Translations under genes and position numbers: made by a program
Notes under the pieces: model-generated
Told to the model about the DNA's origin: nothing
Seen by the model: the letters and a program-made list of their open reading frames with translations, nothing else
Database searches by the model: none
Source of the DNA: Massilia sp. Root335
GTDB taxonomy: Bacteria; Pseudomonadota; Gammaproteobacteria; Burkholderiales; Burkholderiaceae_D
Assembly (NCBI RefSeq): GCF_001425685.1
Contig: NZ_LMCY01000052.1
Coordinates: 291-64,290, forward strand
Direction: 5' to 3'
Length of the DNA: 64,000 bases
Part shown: one piece after another, positions 20,116 to 29,375 of the stretch
Numbering within the stretch: position 1 is the first letter of the stretch
How the letters are laid out: every line of letters begins with the position of its first letter

Positions 20116-21279
20116 ATGTCAAAACCCATGCGTGTCCTCCACTTCTACAAGACCTATTACCCGGATTCGGTAGGCGGGGTCGAACAGGTCATCCGTCAGA
20201 TGTGCGTGGGGACAGGGCGCTTGGGCATCACGAATCAGGTGCTGTCGCTGTCGCGCGACCGCCGCCTGGAACCCTTCGACTACGAAGGCCATACGGTGCA
20301 CCGCGTGCCCCTGAATTTCGAAGTGGCGTCGAATGCGGTGTCGGTGCAGGCGATCGGCAAGCTGGCGCGCATGGCGGCGGAGGCCGACGTCGTGCATTAC
20401 CACTTCCCGTGGCCCTTCATGGACGTGGCGCACTTTTTGGCGCGCATCGACAAGCCGACCGTCGTGACGTACCACTCCGACATCGTGCGCCAGAAAGCGC
20501 TGCTGAAGCTGTACCAGCCGCTGAAACACCGTTTCCTGAAAAGCGTCGACACGATCGTCGCCACGTCGCCGAACTACCTCGCATCGTCGGCCGTGCTCGA
20601 CGGCTACCGCGACAAGACGCGCGTGATCACCTTCGGCCTCGACAAGACCAGCTATCCGGAACCGGACCAGGCGCACCTGGACCACTGGCGCGCGCGGGTC
20701 GGTCCGAAATTCTTCCTGTTCGTGGGCGTGCTGCGCTACTACAAGGGCCTGCACATCCTGCTCGACGCCGTGGCCGGCACCGACTACCCGGTCGTGATCG
20801 TCGGCGCGGGGCCGATCGAGGCGGAACTCAAGGCGCACGCCGCACGCCTGGGCCTCACGCGCGTGCAGTTCGTGGGCGCCGTGGACGACGTCGACAAGGC
20901 CGCGCTGCTCAAGCTGTGCTACGCGGTCGCCTTCCCGTCGCACCTGCGTTCGGAAGCGTTCGGCATCTCGCTGCTGGAAGGCGCGATGTACGGCAAGCCG
21001 ATGATCTCCAGCGAGATCGGCACGGGCACCACCTACATCAACGTGCACGGCGAGACGGGCCTGGTCGTGCCGCCGTCCGACCACGACGCCTTGCGCGCGG
21101 CCATGCAAAGGCTGTGGAACGATCCGCAGATGGCGCAGGAGATGGGGCAGCGGGCCGAGGCACGGTACTGGCAGCTGTTCACGTCGGCGCAGATGGCCGA
21201 CAACTACGCACGCCTGTACCAGGAACTGGTGGCGCGCAAGGCGGAAGTGCAATTCACTGCGGCGCCCCGGCTCGGGTAA
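20116..21279 (+). CDS. Glycosyltransferase family 4, WbpZ-like
   Basis: 387 residues, GT-B fold. The N-terminal segment VLHFYKTYYPDSVGGVEQVI and the donor-domain LFVGVLRYYKGLHILLDA and SEAFGISLLEGAMYGKPMISSEIGTG are typical of WbpY/WbpZ-type enzymes. In Pseudomonas common polysaccharide antigen synthesis these add mannose or D-rhamnose to the undecaprenyl-linked primer. It is the last gene of the four-gene cluster, 16 bp after the other transferase. No flippase, Wzy polymerase or ABC exporter gene is present in the window, so export must be encoded elsewhere. Confidence 0.85.
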   Translation: MSKPMRVLHFYKTYYPDSVGGVEQVIRQMCVGTGRLGITNQVLSLSRDRRLEPFDYEGHTVHRVPLNFEVASNAVSVQAIGKLARMAAEADVVHYHFPWPFMDVAHFLARIDKPTVVTYHSDIVRQKALLKLYQPLKHRFLKSVDTIVATSPNYLASSAVLDGYRDKTRVITFGLDKTSYPEPDQAHLDHWRARVGPKFFLFVGVLRYYKGLHILLDAVAGTDYPVVIVGAGPIEAELKAHAARLGLTRVQFVGAVDDVDKAALLKLCYAVAFPSHLRSEAFGISLLEGAMYGKPMISSEIGTGTTYINVHGETGLVVPPSDHDALRAAMQRLWNDPQMAQEMGQRAEARYWQLFTSAQMADNYARLYQELVARKAEVQFTAAPRLG

Positions 21280-21303
21280 CGTCAACACGTCGCGCACGTC
21301 CGC

Positions 21304-21322
21304 GTGGGCACAGGGTGCCCAC
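21304..21322. repeat. Dispersed GTGGGCAC palindrome (copy)
   Basis: GTGGGCAC and GTGCCCAC arms around a 3-base centre, between the convergent glycosyltransferase and HD-GYP genes. It is the same unit as at 11336 and 51248. Confidence 0.6.
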
Positions 21323-21339
21323 CGCAGCACGCGAACAAA

Positions 21340-22380
21340 TCAGGCCGCCACGGGTATCGGTACGGGCGTCGGCGTCGGCGTCGGCGCCACATTTTCCTCC
21401 GCCCAGCGCGTACGGATCGCACGGATGGCCGGCATCTGCGCGAGGAACAGGTCGACCAGCACCGGATCGAAATGCCGGCCCTTCTGCTTGACGAGGAAGT
21501 CGAGCGCTTCTTCTTCCGTCCACGCTTTCTTGTAGGGCCGGATCGACGTCAGGGCGTCGAACACGTCGGCGACGGCGCAGATGCGGCCCTCGAGCGGGAT
21601 CGCATCGCCGGCCAGGCCGTTCGGGTAGCCGGTGCCGTCCCATTTCTCGTGGTGGGTGAGGGCGATGTTGCGCGCCAGCGCCAGCACGCCGTGCTCGTGC
21701 CGGCCAATGATCTCGGCGCCGATCTGCGCGTGCGCCTGCATGATCTTCCATTCGTCCGGATCGAGCGGTCCGGGTTTCAGCAGCACGCGGTCGGGGATGC
21801 CGATCTTGCCGACGTCGTGCATGGGCGCGGCGTGCAGCAGGTCGTCCGCTTCCGCTTCCGTCATGCCGGCGGCCAGGCCGAGGATGCGCGCAAAATGGCT
21901 CATGCGGATGACGTGCAGGCCGGTCTCGTTGTCCTTGTATTCGGCGGCCAGGCCGAGGCGCTGGACGATTTCCAGGCGCGACGCGCGCAATTCTTCCATG
22001 CGCACGAGCGACAGGTGGGTGCGCACGCGCGCGCGCACGATCGGCGGGCTGACGGGCTTGGTGATGTAATCGACGGCGCCGGCCTCGAAGCCTTCCAGCT
22101 CGTCGTCCGTGTCGTTCAGCGCGGTGACGAAAATGACCGGGACGGCGGCCAGCGCCGGGTCGGCCTTGAGGGCGGCGCACACTTCATAGCCGCTCATGCC
22201 GGGCATCATCACGTCGAGCAGGATCAGGTCGGGCAACTCCTCGCGCGCCAGCTCGAGCGCGCGCGGGCCGTCCTTGGCGAAGCGCAGGCGGTAATGGTCT
22301 TGCAGGATCTGGCGCAGCAGCTGCAGGTTGCTGGCTTCGTCGTCGACCGCAAGGATCAGCGGCTGGTTGACGGTGGTCAT
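21340..22380 (-). CDS. HD-GYP response regulator (probable c-di-GMP phosphodiesterase)
   Basis: 346 residues. The N-terminal receiver has the VDDE motif and phospho-acceptor D56 (LLDVMMPG). The C-terminal HD-GYP domain (about 140-325) shows HDVGKIGIPD, HHEKWDGTGYP and VADVFDALTS, the hallmarks of RpfG-like c-di-GMP hydrolases. The C-terminus ends in a Thr-Pro repeat tail. Its start overlaps the stop of the large sensor kinase by 4 bp, so the kinase is the presumptive phosphodonor. Confidence 0.92.
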   Translation of the reverse strand: MTTVNQPLILAVDDEASNLQLLRQILQDHYRLRFAKDGPRALELAREELPDLILLDVMMPGMSGYEVCAALKADPALAAVPVIFVTALNDTDDELEGFEAGAVDYITKPVSPPIVRARVRTHLSLVRMEELRASRLEIVQRLGLAAEYKDNETGLHVIRMSHFARILGLAAGMTEAEADDLLHAAPMHDVGKIGIPDRVLLKPGPLDPDEWKIMQAHAQIGAEIIGRHEHGVLALARNIALTHHEKWDGTGYPNGLAGDAIPLEGRICAVADVFDALTSIRPYKKAWTEEEALDFLVKQKGRHFDPVLVDLFLAQMPAIRAIRTRWAEENVAPTPTPTPVPIPVAA

Positions 22381-25300
22381 TCGATAATCTCCTGTGCCGG
22401 TTCGTCGATGGCGGCCAGCATGGCGTCAAGTTGTTGCAGGGCGAGGTCGAACTCGAAATCGGAAATGGCGGCGTGCACCTGGGCCACGCGCGCGGCCAGC
22501 GGATGCCCGCTGGCGGCGGCGGCCAGGCCGGCCAGCGCGGCGTCGTCCAGGCCGCCGCGCTTGAGCGCGTCGCGCAGGACGTTGCCGGCGCGGCGCGCGC
22601 GGTCCATGTCGGCCACGGGACGCGCGGCCTGGTGTTTCGCCGTGGCGGACAACGCGCCGGCCGGCACGGGCTGCGCCGCGCGGATCGCATCCAGCGATGC
22701 CTCGAGCAGGCTGCCCAGGCCGTCCAGCGCCGCGTCCAGGGCAGTCTCGGCGCCGGGATACAGCTTGCCGCTGTCGCTGTCGACGAGGCCTTCCAGATTG
22801 GCCAGCGCGTCGGCCAGCAGTTCCAGGCCGAGGTTGGCGGCGATGCCGCGGACCTTGTGCGCCTGCATGCGCAGCGCGCGGTAGTCGGCGGCCGTGGCGT
22901 GGGCCGCGAGCGTCGCGCCGAGGTCGGCGTGCTGGGCGGCGAAGTGGGCCAGTGCTTCGAGGTAGGCGTCTTCCTTGCCGCTCCAGCGGCGCAGGCCGAC
23001 GTGGCGGTTGTGCGTCTGGCGTTCCTGCGCCGGCAGGTCTTCCGCCTGCTGGCCCGGGCCGAGGCCCAGCACGCGCGCGATTTCATGCGACAGCGCGAAC
23101 CAGTCGACGGGCTTGCTGGCGAAGCCGTCCATGCCGGCCTCGGCGCTGGCGCGGCGGTGCTCGGCCAGGACGCTGGCGGTCATGGCGATGATCGGCACGC
23201 GCGGGCTGCCGGCTTCTTCGGCCTGGCGGCGGATCAGGCGCGTGGCCGAGAGACCGTCGATGGTCGGCATCTGGAAGTCCATCAGGATCACGTCGAAGCG
23301 CTCGCGGGCCGCCATGTCGACGACGGCGGCGCCGTCGCCGACGGCCGTCATCGTGTGGCCGCGGCGCGCCAGCAGCAGTTGCAGCAGTTCCAGGTTCTGC
23401 GGCACGTCGTCGGCCACCAGCACGCGCAGCGGCGGCAGGGCGGCGGCGGTGCGCACGCGCGGCTGCTGCGGGGCGAAGCGCGCCAGCACCAGCGGCAGCA
23501 CCACGTGGAACGTCGTGCCCTGGCCCAGCTCGCTTTCGGCCCAGATGTGTCCGCCCATCAGCTCGACCAGCTGCTTGCTGATCGTGGTGCCGAGGCCCGT
23601 GCCGCCGAAGCGGCGCGTCATCGAGGCGTCGGCCTGGGTGAACGGCTCGAAGATGGCGGCGAGGCGCGCCGGCGGGATGCCGATGCCGGTGTCGCTCACC
23701 ATGAAGTGCAGCTGTTCGTCCTTGAACTCGGCGCGCAGGGTGACGCTGCCTTTTTCCGTGAACTTGATCGCGTTGTCGAGCAGGTTGGTGAGCACCTGGC
23801 GCACGCGCAGCTCGTCGCCGCGCAGGCAGGTCGGCAGCGCCGGATCGTATTGGATGTCGACGTGCAGGCCCTTGGCGCGCGCGTTCGCCGCCAGCGTCGA
23901 CGACAGTTCGTCGATCAGCGACAGCAGGTTGTAGTCGTTCTGCTCCAGCTCCACCGCGCCTTTTTCCAGCTTGGCCGTGTCGAGGATCTCGTTGAGCAGG
24001 CGCAGCAGGGCGCGGCCCGAGCTGCGGATCGTGTCCAGGTGGCGGCGCTGGTCGGTGTTCAGTTCGCCGTCCAGCAGCACGTCGGTGAAGCCGAGGATGG
24101 AATTCATCGGCGTGCGGATCTCGTGGCTCATGTTGGCGACGAAGCTGGCGCGCGCCGCCGCCGCCTGTTCGGCGTTTTCCTTGGCTTCGCGCAGCGCGTC
24201 TTCCATCTGGCGCCGTTCCGTGATGTCGAGGATGACGCCGTCCAGCCAGCACAGCTCGCCGTCCTCGTTGCGCACGCCGGTGCCGTTCTCCCACATCCAG
24301 CGGCTGCTGCCGTCCGCGTGCAGCAGGCGGTATTCGACGAGGTAGGGGCGGTCCTCGCGCAGCGCGGTGGCGATCGTCTCCGACACGCGCACGCGGTCGG
24401 CCGCGTGGATCAGCGGCGCGAAGGTGCGGCGCGGCGCCGCGCCCAGGAAGTCGCGGCCCGGATAGCCGGTGACGCGCTCGACGGCGTCGCTGATGAACAG
24501 CATCGGCGGCTCGCCCTCGATCAGGCTGCTGCGGTAGGAAATGCCGGGGATGTTGCCGATCAGCGAACGGAACTGCTGCTCGCTGGCGCGCAGCGCCTGC
24601 TCCATCTTGCGCCGCTCGCTGATGTCGGTGATGAAGCAGACGAACAGGTCCTGCTGGTCGAGGCGCGCATGGCCGAGGGCGCGCCGGATCGGCACGATGC
24701 TGCCGTCCTTGCGGCGGCCGGTCACGTCGGCGCCGCGCGCGCTGGTGCTGATTTCTCCCGTCTGCAGCGAGCGCAGCAGGCCGACTTCCTCGGACGCGGA
24801 CTCGTTGCCGATCACGAGGCGGATGTTCTGGCCGACGATTTCCTCGCGGCTCCAGCCGAAGATGCGCTCGGCCGAGGCGTTGAATTCGCGGATGGTGCCC
24901 TGGCGGTCGACCGTGATCACGCCGTCGACGGTGGTGGTGAGCAGGGCGCGCATCCATGCTTCGCTGCGCGACAGTTCGCGGAATACCTGGCGGTAGCGCA
25001 GCAGGGCATTGGCGGCCAGCACGAAGACGGTGAAGGCGACGACGATCAGCGTGATCGCCAGTGCCAGGAAGGTGTCGTTGCTGGCCCTGTGCGGCGTCAG
25101 CGTCGAAACGTGGCCGACGAAGCGCGCCGCCTCCATGCCGGTGTAGTGCATGCCCGCGATGGCGCAGCCCATCACGACGGCGGCGAGCAGCAGGCGCCGT
25201 TGTTCGCTCAGCCGGTGCGACAGGCTGGACAGGCCGAAGCGCACCCACAGCGCCAGCGTGGCCAGCACCACCGCGACGACGATCGACATCCCGAACATGA

Positions 25301-25754
25301 ACGGGTCGTAGCGCAATTCGAGACCCATGCGCATGCCGGCCATGCCGGCGTAGTGCATGACGCCGATGCCGGCGCCGACCAGCACGCCGCCGGCCAGCAG
25401 CCCCCAGCCGCTCAGGCGCTTGCGCGCGATGACCGCCAGCGCCACGAACGAGGCGCCGATGCTCGGCAGGCTGGACAGGATGGTGGCGGTCGGGTCGTAG
25501 TCGACGTCCGTGCACAGGTCGAAGGCCAGCATGCCGATGAAGTGCATCGCCCACACGCCGGCGCCGAGCGCCAGGCTGCCGGTGCCGAGGACGACCCAGC
25601 GCTGCCCGCGGTTGGCGGCGGCCTGGCCCGCGATCTGCAGGCCCATCCAGGAGGCGAAGATCGCGACGAGCACGGACAAGGCGACCAGCTTGGGCGTGTA
25701 CATGCCGTAGCTGAGCAGCGACGGATCGGAAGGGAGCGTGAACACGGACAGCAT
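22377..25754 (-). CDS. MHYT-PAS-PAS hybrid histidine kinase with REC and Hpt domains
   Basis: 1125 residues. The membrane MHYT sensor (about 1-250, seven hydrophobic helices) has the paired motifs MHFIGM, MHYAGM and MHYTGM, proposed to bind copper and sense O2, CO or NO. Two PAS/PAC domains (about 265-515) follow. HisKA has H544 (NMSHEIRTPMN), and the HATPase has DTGIG and GGTGLG. A receiver has D826 (LMDFQMP), and an Hpt domain has H966 (QAHKVRGIAANLG, where the usual K of KG is R). The receiver and Hpt form an internal phosphorelay that could feed the overlapping HD-GYP regulator. The start at MLSVFT has no strong ribosome site; an in-frame ATG about 30 codons upstream is an alternative. 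Confidence 0.9.
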   Translation of the reverse strand: MLSVFTLPSDPSLLSYGMYTPKLVALSVLVAIFASWMGLQIAGQAAANRGQRWVVLGTGSLALGAGVWAMHFIGMLAFDLCTDVDYDPTATILSSLPSIGASFVALAVIARKRLSGWGLLAGGVLVGAGIGVMHYAGMAGMRMGLELRYDPFMFGMSIVVAVVLATLALWVRFGLSSLSHRLSEQRRLLLAAVVMGCAIAGMHYTGMEAARFVGHVSTLTPHRASNDTFLALAITLIVVAFTVFVLAANALLRYRQVFRELSRSEAWMRALLTTTVDGVITVDRQGTIREFNASAERIFGWSREEIVGQNIRLVIGNESASEEVGLLRSLQTGEISTSARGADVTGRRKDGSIVPIRRALGHARLDQQDLFVCFITDISERRKMEQALRASEQQFRSLIGNIPGISYRSSLIEGEPPMLFISDAVERVTGYPGRDFLGAAPRRTFAPLIHAADRVRVSETIATALREDRPYLVEYRLLHADGSSRWMWENGTGVRNEDGELCWLDGVILDITERRQMEDALREAKENAEQAAAARASFVANMSHEIRTPMNSILGFTDVLLDGELNTDQRRHLDTIRSSGRALLRLLNEILDTAKLEKGAVELEQNDYNLLSLIDELSSTLAANARAKGLHVDIQYDPALPTCLRGDELRVRQVLTNLLDNAIKFTEKGSVTLRAEFKDEQLHFMVSDTGIGIPPARLAAIFEPFTQADASMTRRFGGTGLGTTISKQLVELMGGHIWAESELGQGTTFHVVLPLVLARFAPQQPRVRTAAALPPLRVLVADDVPQNLELLQLLLARRGHTMTAVGDGAAVVDMAARERFDVILMDFQMPTIDGLSATRLIRRQAEEAGSPRVPIIAMTASVLAEHRRASAEAGMDGFASKPVDWFALSHEIARVLGLGPGQQAEDLPAQERQTHNRHVGLRRWSGKEDAYLEALAHFAAQHADLGATLAAHATAADYRALRMQAHKVRGIAANLGLELLADALANLEGLVDSDSGKLYPGAETALDAALDGLGSLLEASLDAIRAAQPVPAGALSATAKHQAARPVADMDRARRAGNVLRDALKRGGLDDAALAGLAAAASGHPLAARVAQVHAAISDFEFDLALQQLDAMLAAIDEPAQEIIE

Positions 25755-25992
25755 GGCGTGTGATTTTTCGAGAGAATGACGAATTTGGTTGTTACTCGTC
25801 AGTATGGCATTTTCAGAACTGAAAGTCTTTCCTGTCAGCATCAAATGCCGGATGAACACGAAAGTTGTCGCATGGACGCCACCGGAAGACGGACAATGTT
25901 GCTGAGTTGTTACGCGTTGCCGCATTTGTGATGTTGCTGCTATGCTAGTTAAACGGGTCGTCCGCCGGGGACGCCCGCATAGGGTGCGACGT

Positions 25993-26733
25993 ATGAAAAC
26001 GACAGTTCTTGCCGCACTGCTGGCGCTGGCCTGCACATTGGCCCGGGCGGAGCCGGCACCGCGGCTGTACCTGACCACCGAGACCTCGGCACCGTACAGC
26101 ATGCGCGACGGCGACCGCGTGACCGGGATCGGTACCGACATGGTGCGCGAGATCATGGCCCGCTCCGGCATCGGCTATTCGATCGACCTGCTGCCGTGGA
26201 AGCGCGCCTACACGGCCGCGCTGGAACGCGGCGACGCCTGCGTCTACTCGACCACCCGCACGCCCGAGCGCGAACCGCATTTCAAATGGGTCGGACCGAT
26301 CGGCGAGGCCGAGTGGGTCATGATGGGCCGCGCCGACCGCCACTACGACCTGCACAGCCTGGACGACGCGCGCGCCTACCGCGTCGGCACCTACAACGGC
26401 GACGCGCGCGACCAGTTCCTGCGCGCGCACGGGTTCAACGTCGACCCCGCGCCCATCGATTCGATCAACCCCCGCAAACTCATGATGGGCCGCATCGACC
26501 TGTGGGCCGCCAGCATCCGCCGCGACAGCCTGACGGTGGACCGCATGGGTTATGCCGGCAAGGTGGTGCCGGTGTTCGTGTTCAACCGCATCCGCGTCTA
26601 CCTGGCCTGCAATCGCGCTGTGCCCGATGCCCTGGTGGCGCGCATGAACGGGGCGCTGGAAGCCATGGAGCGCGACGGTACGACGCGTGCGATCGTGCAC
26701 AAGTATGACGATTGGGGATTGCCGGCGCACTAG
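25993..26733 (+). CDS. Periplasmic solute-binding protein, SBP_bac_3 family
   Basis: 246 residues with a signal peptide (MKTTVLAALLALACTLARA). The mature part follows the type-3 extracellular solute-binding fold seen in polar amino-acid receptors: YLTTETSAPYSM, GIGTDMVREIM, LPWKRAYTAALERGDACVYSTTRTPERE. There is no transporter permease or ATPase nearby. Many such orphans serve as ligand-binding partners of sensors, and the divergent neighbour is the MHYT kinase, so a signalling role is possible (inference). Ligand unknown. Confidence 0.82.
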   Translation: MKTTVLAALLALACTLARAEPAPRLYLTTETSAPYSMRDGDRVTGIGTDMVREIMARSGIGYSIDLLPWKRAYTAALERGDACVYSTTRTPEREPHFKWVGPIGEAEWVMMGRADRHYDLHSLDDARAYRVGTYNGDARDQFLRAHGFNVDPAPIDSINPRKLMMGRIDLWAASIRRDSLTVDRMGYAGKVVPVFVFNRIRVYLACNRAVPDALVARMNGALEAMERDGTTRAIVHKYDDWGLPAH

Positions 26734-26980
26734 GCTGGCCGTGCCGATCGACATGACGGCATCGGGAACACGAGCGCGCCATCGTCGCCGTGCGCAACCA
26801 GGGCAAGCCGATCCCGATGCGCACGGTGTCGGAAACATTTACACATTCAGTTCGTATGTCCCTGCCGACGCAAGAAAATTCAATACAAGTTGAATATAAT
26901 CAATTAGATAGATGATATGGAATAATTATTGCTCAGAAAAATTCCGTCTGTTTATAACAATACTTGACTAGGGATTAAAG

Positions 26981-27580
26981 ATGAGCAGCTTTTGGACCAG
27001 GATTGCCGGTGCAACTTTGATTTCGTTTGCTGGGCTCGCCCACGCCACCCCGACGCTCACCTCGCTCGGTGGCAACCAATACGAGGCGAAATTTGATCCG
27101 GTGTCCTTCAACGTGACCAGCGGCGGGGAAGTCGCCGCCGTCGTATTTAAAGATTTCTTTGCGTCCAATTCGGGTAGCTGTGGCAACTACGTGAGCGGAT
27201 CGGTGCTGGCAAACGTAAACGGCGGCCCCTCGCAAACATTGACTGGCAACACTTGCACCGGCGCCTACGCCGACTATCACGACGTGCATCACAACGATCT
27301 GCTCGTGACGATTCACGACGCCTTCGGTTCGGCCATCGGTGTCGTTGCCACTGGCGACATCGTGACGGCTTCGTCGACCGGTTACGTATTCTCACTGAAC
27401 GGTCTCAACGTTGCAGCCAATCCTGGCACCCAGTATGCCTATCTGGTGAATAATAATTTTGTGCGCGTCTCGGACACGGCAGCCATCCGTGACAACGCGG
27501 TGCCTGAACCTGGCTCGCTCGCGCTGATTGGCCTCAGCCTCGCGGCTCTGGCTGCCGCACGACGCCGGAAATCGGCTTGA
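26981..27580 (+). CDS. PEP-CTERM-anchored exported protein
   Basis: 199 residues with an N-terminal signal peptide, a Ser/Thr/Asn-rich middle of low similarity to anything I recognise, and a C-terminal sorting signal VPEPGSLALIGLSLAALAAARRRKSA-like in layout: PEP motif, hydrophobic helix, Arg-rich end. PEP-CTERM proteins are processed by exosortase and usually belong to extracellular polysaccharide or biofilm systems. No exosortase gene is in this window. The 250-base region upstream is markedly AT-rich. Two cysteines (C64 and C87 approximately) could form a disulfide. Confidence 0.8.
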   Translation: MSSFWTRIAGATLISFAGLAHATPTLTSLGGNQYEAKFDPVSFNVTSGGEVAAVVFKDFFASNSGSCGNYVSGSVLANVNGGPSQTLTGNTCTGAYADYHDVHHNDLLVTIHDAFGSAIGVVATGDIVTASSTGYVFSLNGLNVAANPGTQYAYLVNNNFVRVSDTAAIRDNAVPEPGSLALIGLSLAALAAARRRKSA

Positions 27581-27790
27581 TCCGGTTTGGGGGCACCCGT
27601 TGGAAGGGAACGGCTCCCGGATTCTACGCAGGGCCCGGTTTGACTCGTGGATGACATCACGGCGCCTTTGCCACTCGCCGCCGTTGCCGGTGCCAGCCCT
27701 CAAGACCGTTTGCGGTTGCGCTGCAACCGCGGATCGCTGCGCGGATTGCCCCATACCGAAGCCGTGACCAAGCACGGCGCAGCACAACAA

Positions 27791-27824
27791 AAAACCCGCG
27801 TCCTCCATGAGAGCCGCGGGTTTT
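27791..27824 (-). terminator. Intrinsic terminator next to the left tRNA-Leu scar
   Basis: The stem has arms AAAACCCGCG and CGCGGGTTTT. Read on the minus strand it ends in a run of six T. It lies downstream, in the tRNA direction, of the tRNA-Leu fragment, exactly where a tRNA terminator would be. It could also stop rightward transcription of the PEP-CTERM gene. Confidence 0.75.
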
Positions 27825-27865
27825 GATCGTGGTGCTGCGTGGTGATGCGTGGTGATGCAGTGTTT

Positions 27866-27886
27866 TGGTGCTCCGGCCGGAATCGA
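27866..27886 (-). other. tRNA-Leu 3'-end fragment (probable att scar, left)
   Basis: A 21-base copy of the 3' end of the tRNA-Leu at 32779 (minus strand, including CCA and the TCCGGCCGGA stem), with one C deleted. Interpreted as an attachment-site remnant of an element that integrated at the tRNA. Confidence 0.7.
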
Positions 27887-28131
27887 TGAGTTTGCTGGAA
27901 GCCGCGTGGCTGCTGGGTTTTCGTTGCGGGCTCAGCTGTGGCATGGGTACACGCATGGATACAAAGCCGGTTAGGGTATGGGTGCGGTTTTCGAATGCGG
28001 AATCCCGCTGATCACTTTGACCCTTGTCGACGATGTTAGTTCACTGTCGTTTCCCCGGGAGAGATGGCCAGGAGAAGACGACGAGATACGCGGCGGCCTG
28101 CGCTTTGCGTACGTCGGCCGGGCCGATCCGC

Positions 28132-28404
28132 TCACGCACCGCTGCCAATACCATCGGTGCCGTTCAGCGTGGATTCGCAGACGCATCCACCGCTCGTCTT
28201 CATGCCATGCACGACGCGCGGTCGCCCGTTGGAGAGGATGTGGCGCATGTCGCCCTCGGCGATCACGCAGCGTTTGCGGCAGGAGACGCGCGCGCCCTGG
28301 AAAGCGTAAGCGCGCCCGTGGCTGACGCAGGTGGCATCGCCTTCGAGCACGGTGCCGCCACACTCGGTCTTGTCGCCAACGCGTACGAAGCCCGCGTTCG
28401 TCAT
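28132..28404 (-). CDS. PAAR-domain protein (type VI secretion spike tip)
   Basis: 90 residues with the PAAR pattern almost end to end: RVGDKTECGGTVLEGD, then GRAYAFQGARVSC, CVIAEG, NGRPRVVHGMKTSGGC and ST. PAAR proteins cap the VgrG spike of the type VI secretion system and carry or dock effectors. It is the third gene of a minus-strand group with a GH19 hydrolase and an XAC2610-like protein, which suggests delivery of that hydrolase. No other T6SS gene is in the window. The 58-base gap to the upstream gene could contain its own ribosome site; the start is the first ATG. Confidence 0.85.
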   Translation of the reverse strand: MTNAGFVRVGDKTECGGTVLEGDATCVSHGRAYAFQGARVSCRKRCVIAEGDMRHILSNGRPRVVHGMKTSGGCVCESTLNGTDGIGSGA

Positions 28405-28462
28405 GGGGTTCTGCCGATGGCGGAATGACGTCGACTGGAGCGCATCGCTATCTCGCGCGCCA

Positions 28463-29368
28463 TCAGTCTTCCTTGGCCTTGCATTGCGAGACCGGATATT
28501 TTTTCTTGCTGATCTTGGCCTTCTCGGGGTCGCCGGACACCATGTTTTCCTCGATCAGGCAGTATTTGCCGTCTGTATATTTGTAGACGTTCATGCCTTT
28601 GTACTTGGATCCGCCGCTGTACTCCTCGTAGATCTCATCGGTGCTGTACCGCGTGTGCGTGACGTTAATGTCGCGCAGCGACGCCGGCGCGTCCACGTAA
28701 CGGTGTTGTGCCTGGTCGTACAGCCAGTAGAGCTGTTCGCCGTTCTCGACCGGTACCGCGAGATCGGGATAACCGTCGAAATTCAGGTCGCGATTGTCGT
28801 AATGGAGATTCGAGAGCGATGTGAAGATGTTTGCGTCGGCCGGGATCGATTGCGTCAGCTTCTGGTCGCGATAGATGTCGAGCCCCTTCAACTTCGTGTC
28901 GCCGCCCGTGCTCGCGACGCGGGCCACGATCCTGAGGTTGTCCGCCGCCCCGACGGCGGTCGCCGTGAATTCCAGGCTCTTGCCGTCCGGCGAACGCCAT
29001 GTTCCCGAAAAGATGTTGCCGGCGATTTTGCCGTCGAACTGGCCGGTCACTTTATCCTTGAACTTCTCGACCAGCGTGACGCCGCCCGCGGCATTCGCTG
29101 TACCGCTCAGGTCGATCCAGCGGGGCGCGTCGTGCGCACCCTGCTTCATGTAGGCGTAGGCCCCCTCAACGGTCGTTCCTTCCTGTGACAGCACCATCAG
29201 GATGCGCTTGTTGGACAGGGTCCCCTCGTAGCGTGTTGGCGGCTTGCGCACGGCGCTCAGTGTCACGCTCTCTATTTTCGACGATGGGGTTGCCGCGTCA
29301 GCGGGCACTATGCTCAAGCAGGCACTGGCCACCGCCAGAGATGCAAACAGTTTTTTCATGTTGTTCAT
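28463..29368 (-). CDS. XAC2610-like periplasmic protein, probable immunity to the GH19 hydrolase
   Basis: 301 residues with a signal peptide (MKKLFASLAVASACLSIVPADA). The N-terminal half is beta-rich with GTLSNKRILMVLSQEGTTVEGAY-type strands. The C-terminal half has a calcium-loop-like D-L-N-F-D-G-Y-P-D motif followed by LYWLYDQAQHRYV. This layout is that of XAC2610-related proteins. In Xanthomonas citri the family member inhibits the GH19 lysozyme effector encoded next to it. Here too the gene lies 7 bp downstream of a GH19 gene. Role as cognate immunity protein is inferred. An ATG three codons into the reading frame (MKK) is an equally good start. Confidence 0.75.
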   Translation of the reverse strand: MNNMKKLFASLAVASACLSIVPADAATPSSKIESVTLSAVRKPPTRYEGTLSNKRILMVLSQEGTTVEGAYAYMKQGAHDAPRWIDLSGTANAAGGVTLVEKFKDKVTGQFDGKIAGNIFSGTWRSPDGKSLEFTATAVGAADNLRIVARVASTGGDTKLKGLDIYRDQKLTQSIPADANIFTSLSNLHYDNRDLNFDGYPDLAVPVENGEQLYWLYDQAQHRYVDAPASLRDINVTHTRYSTDEIYEEYSGGSKYKGMNVYKYTDGKYCLIEENMVSGDPEKAKISKKKYPVSQCKAKED

Positions 29369-29375
29369 TTCGTTT

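Larger units (their letters stand above)
27581..28131. other. Gene-poor left flank of the tRNA-Leu island
   Basis: No credible gene. The stretch contains the bidirectional hairpin at 27791-27824, the tRNA-Leu 3'-end scar at 27866-27886, and short G/T-rich direct repeats (GTGGTGATGC) at about 27836-27860. A GTGATCAGCGGGATTCC-like string around 28005, on the minus strand, recalls ends of some IS21-type elements, but that is weak. Confidence 0.5.

Noticed and set aside
28000-28020. Possible IS21-type terminal repeat near the left island flank
   Set aside because: Only a short string similar to known ends; no transposase remnant or second end was found.
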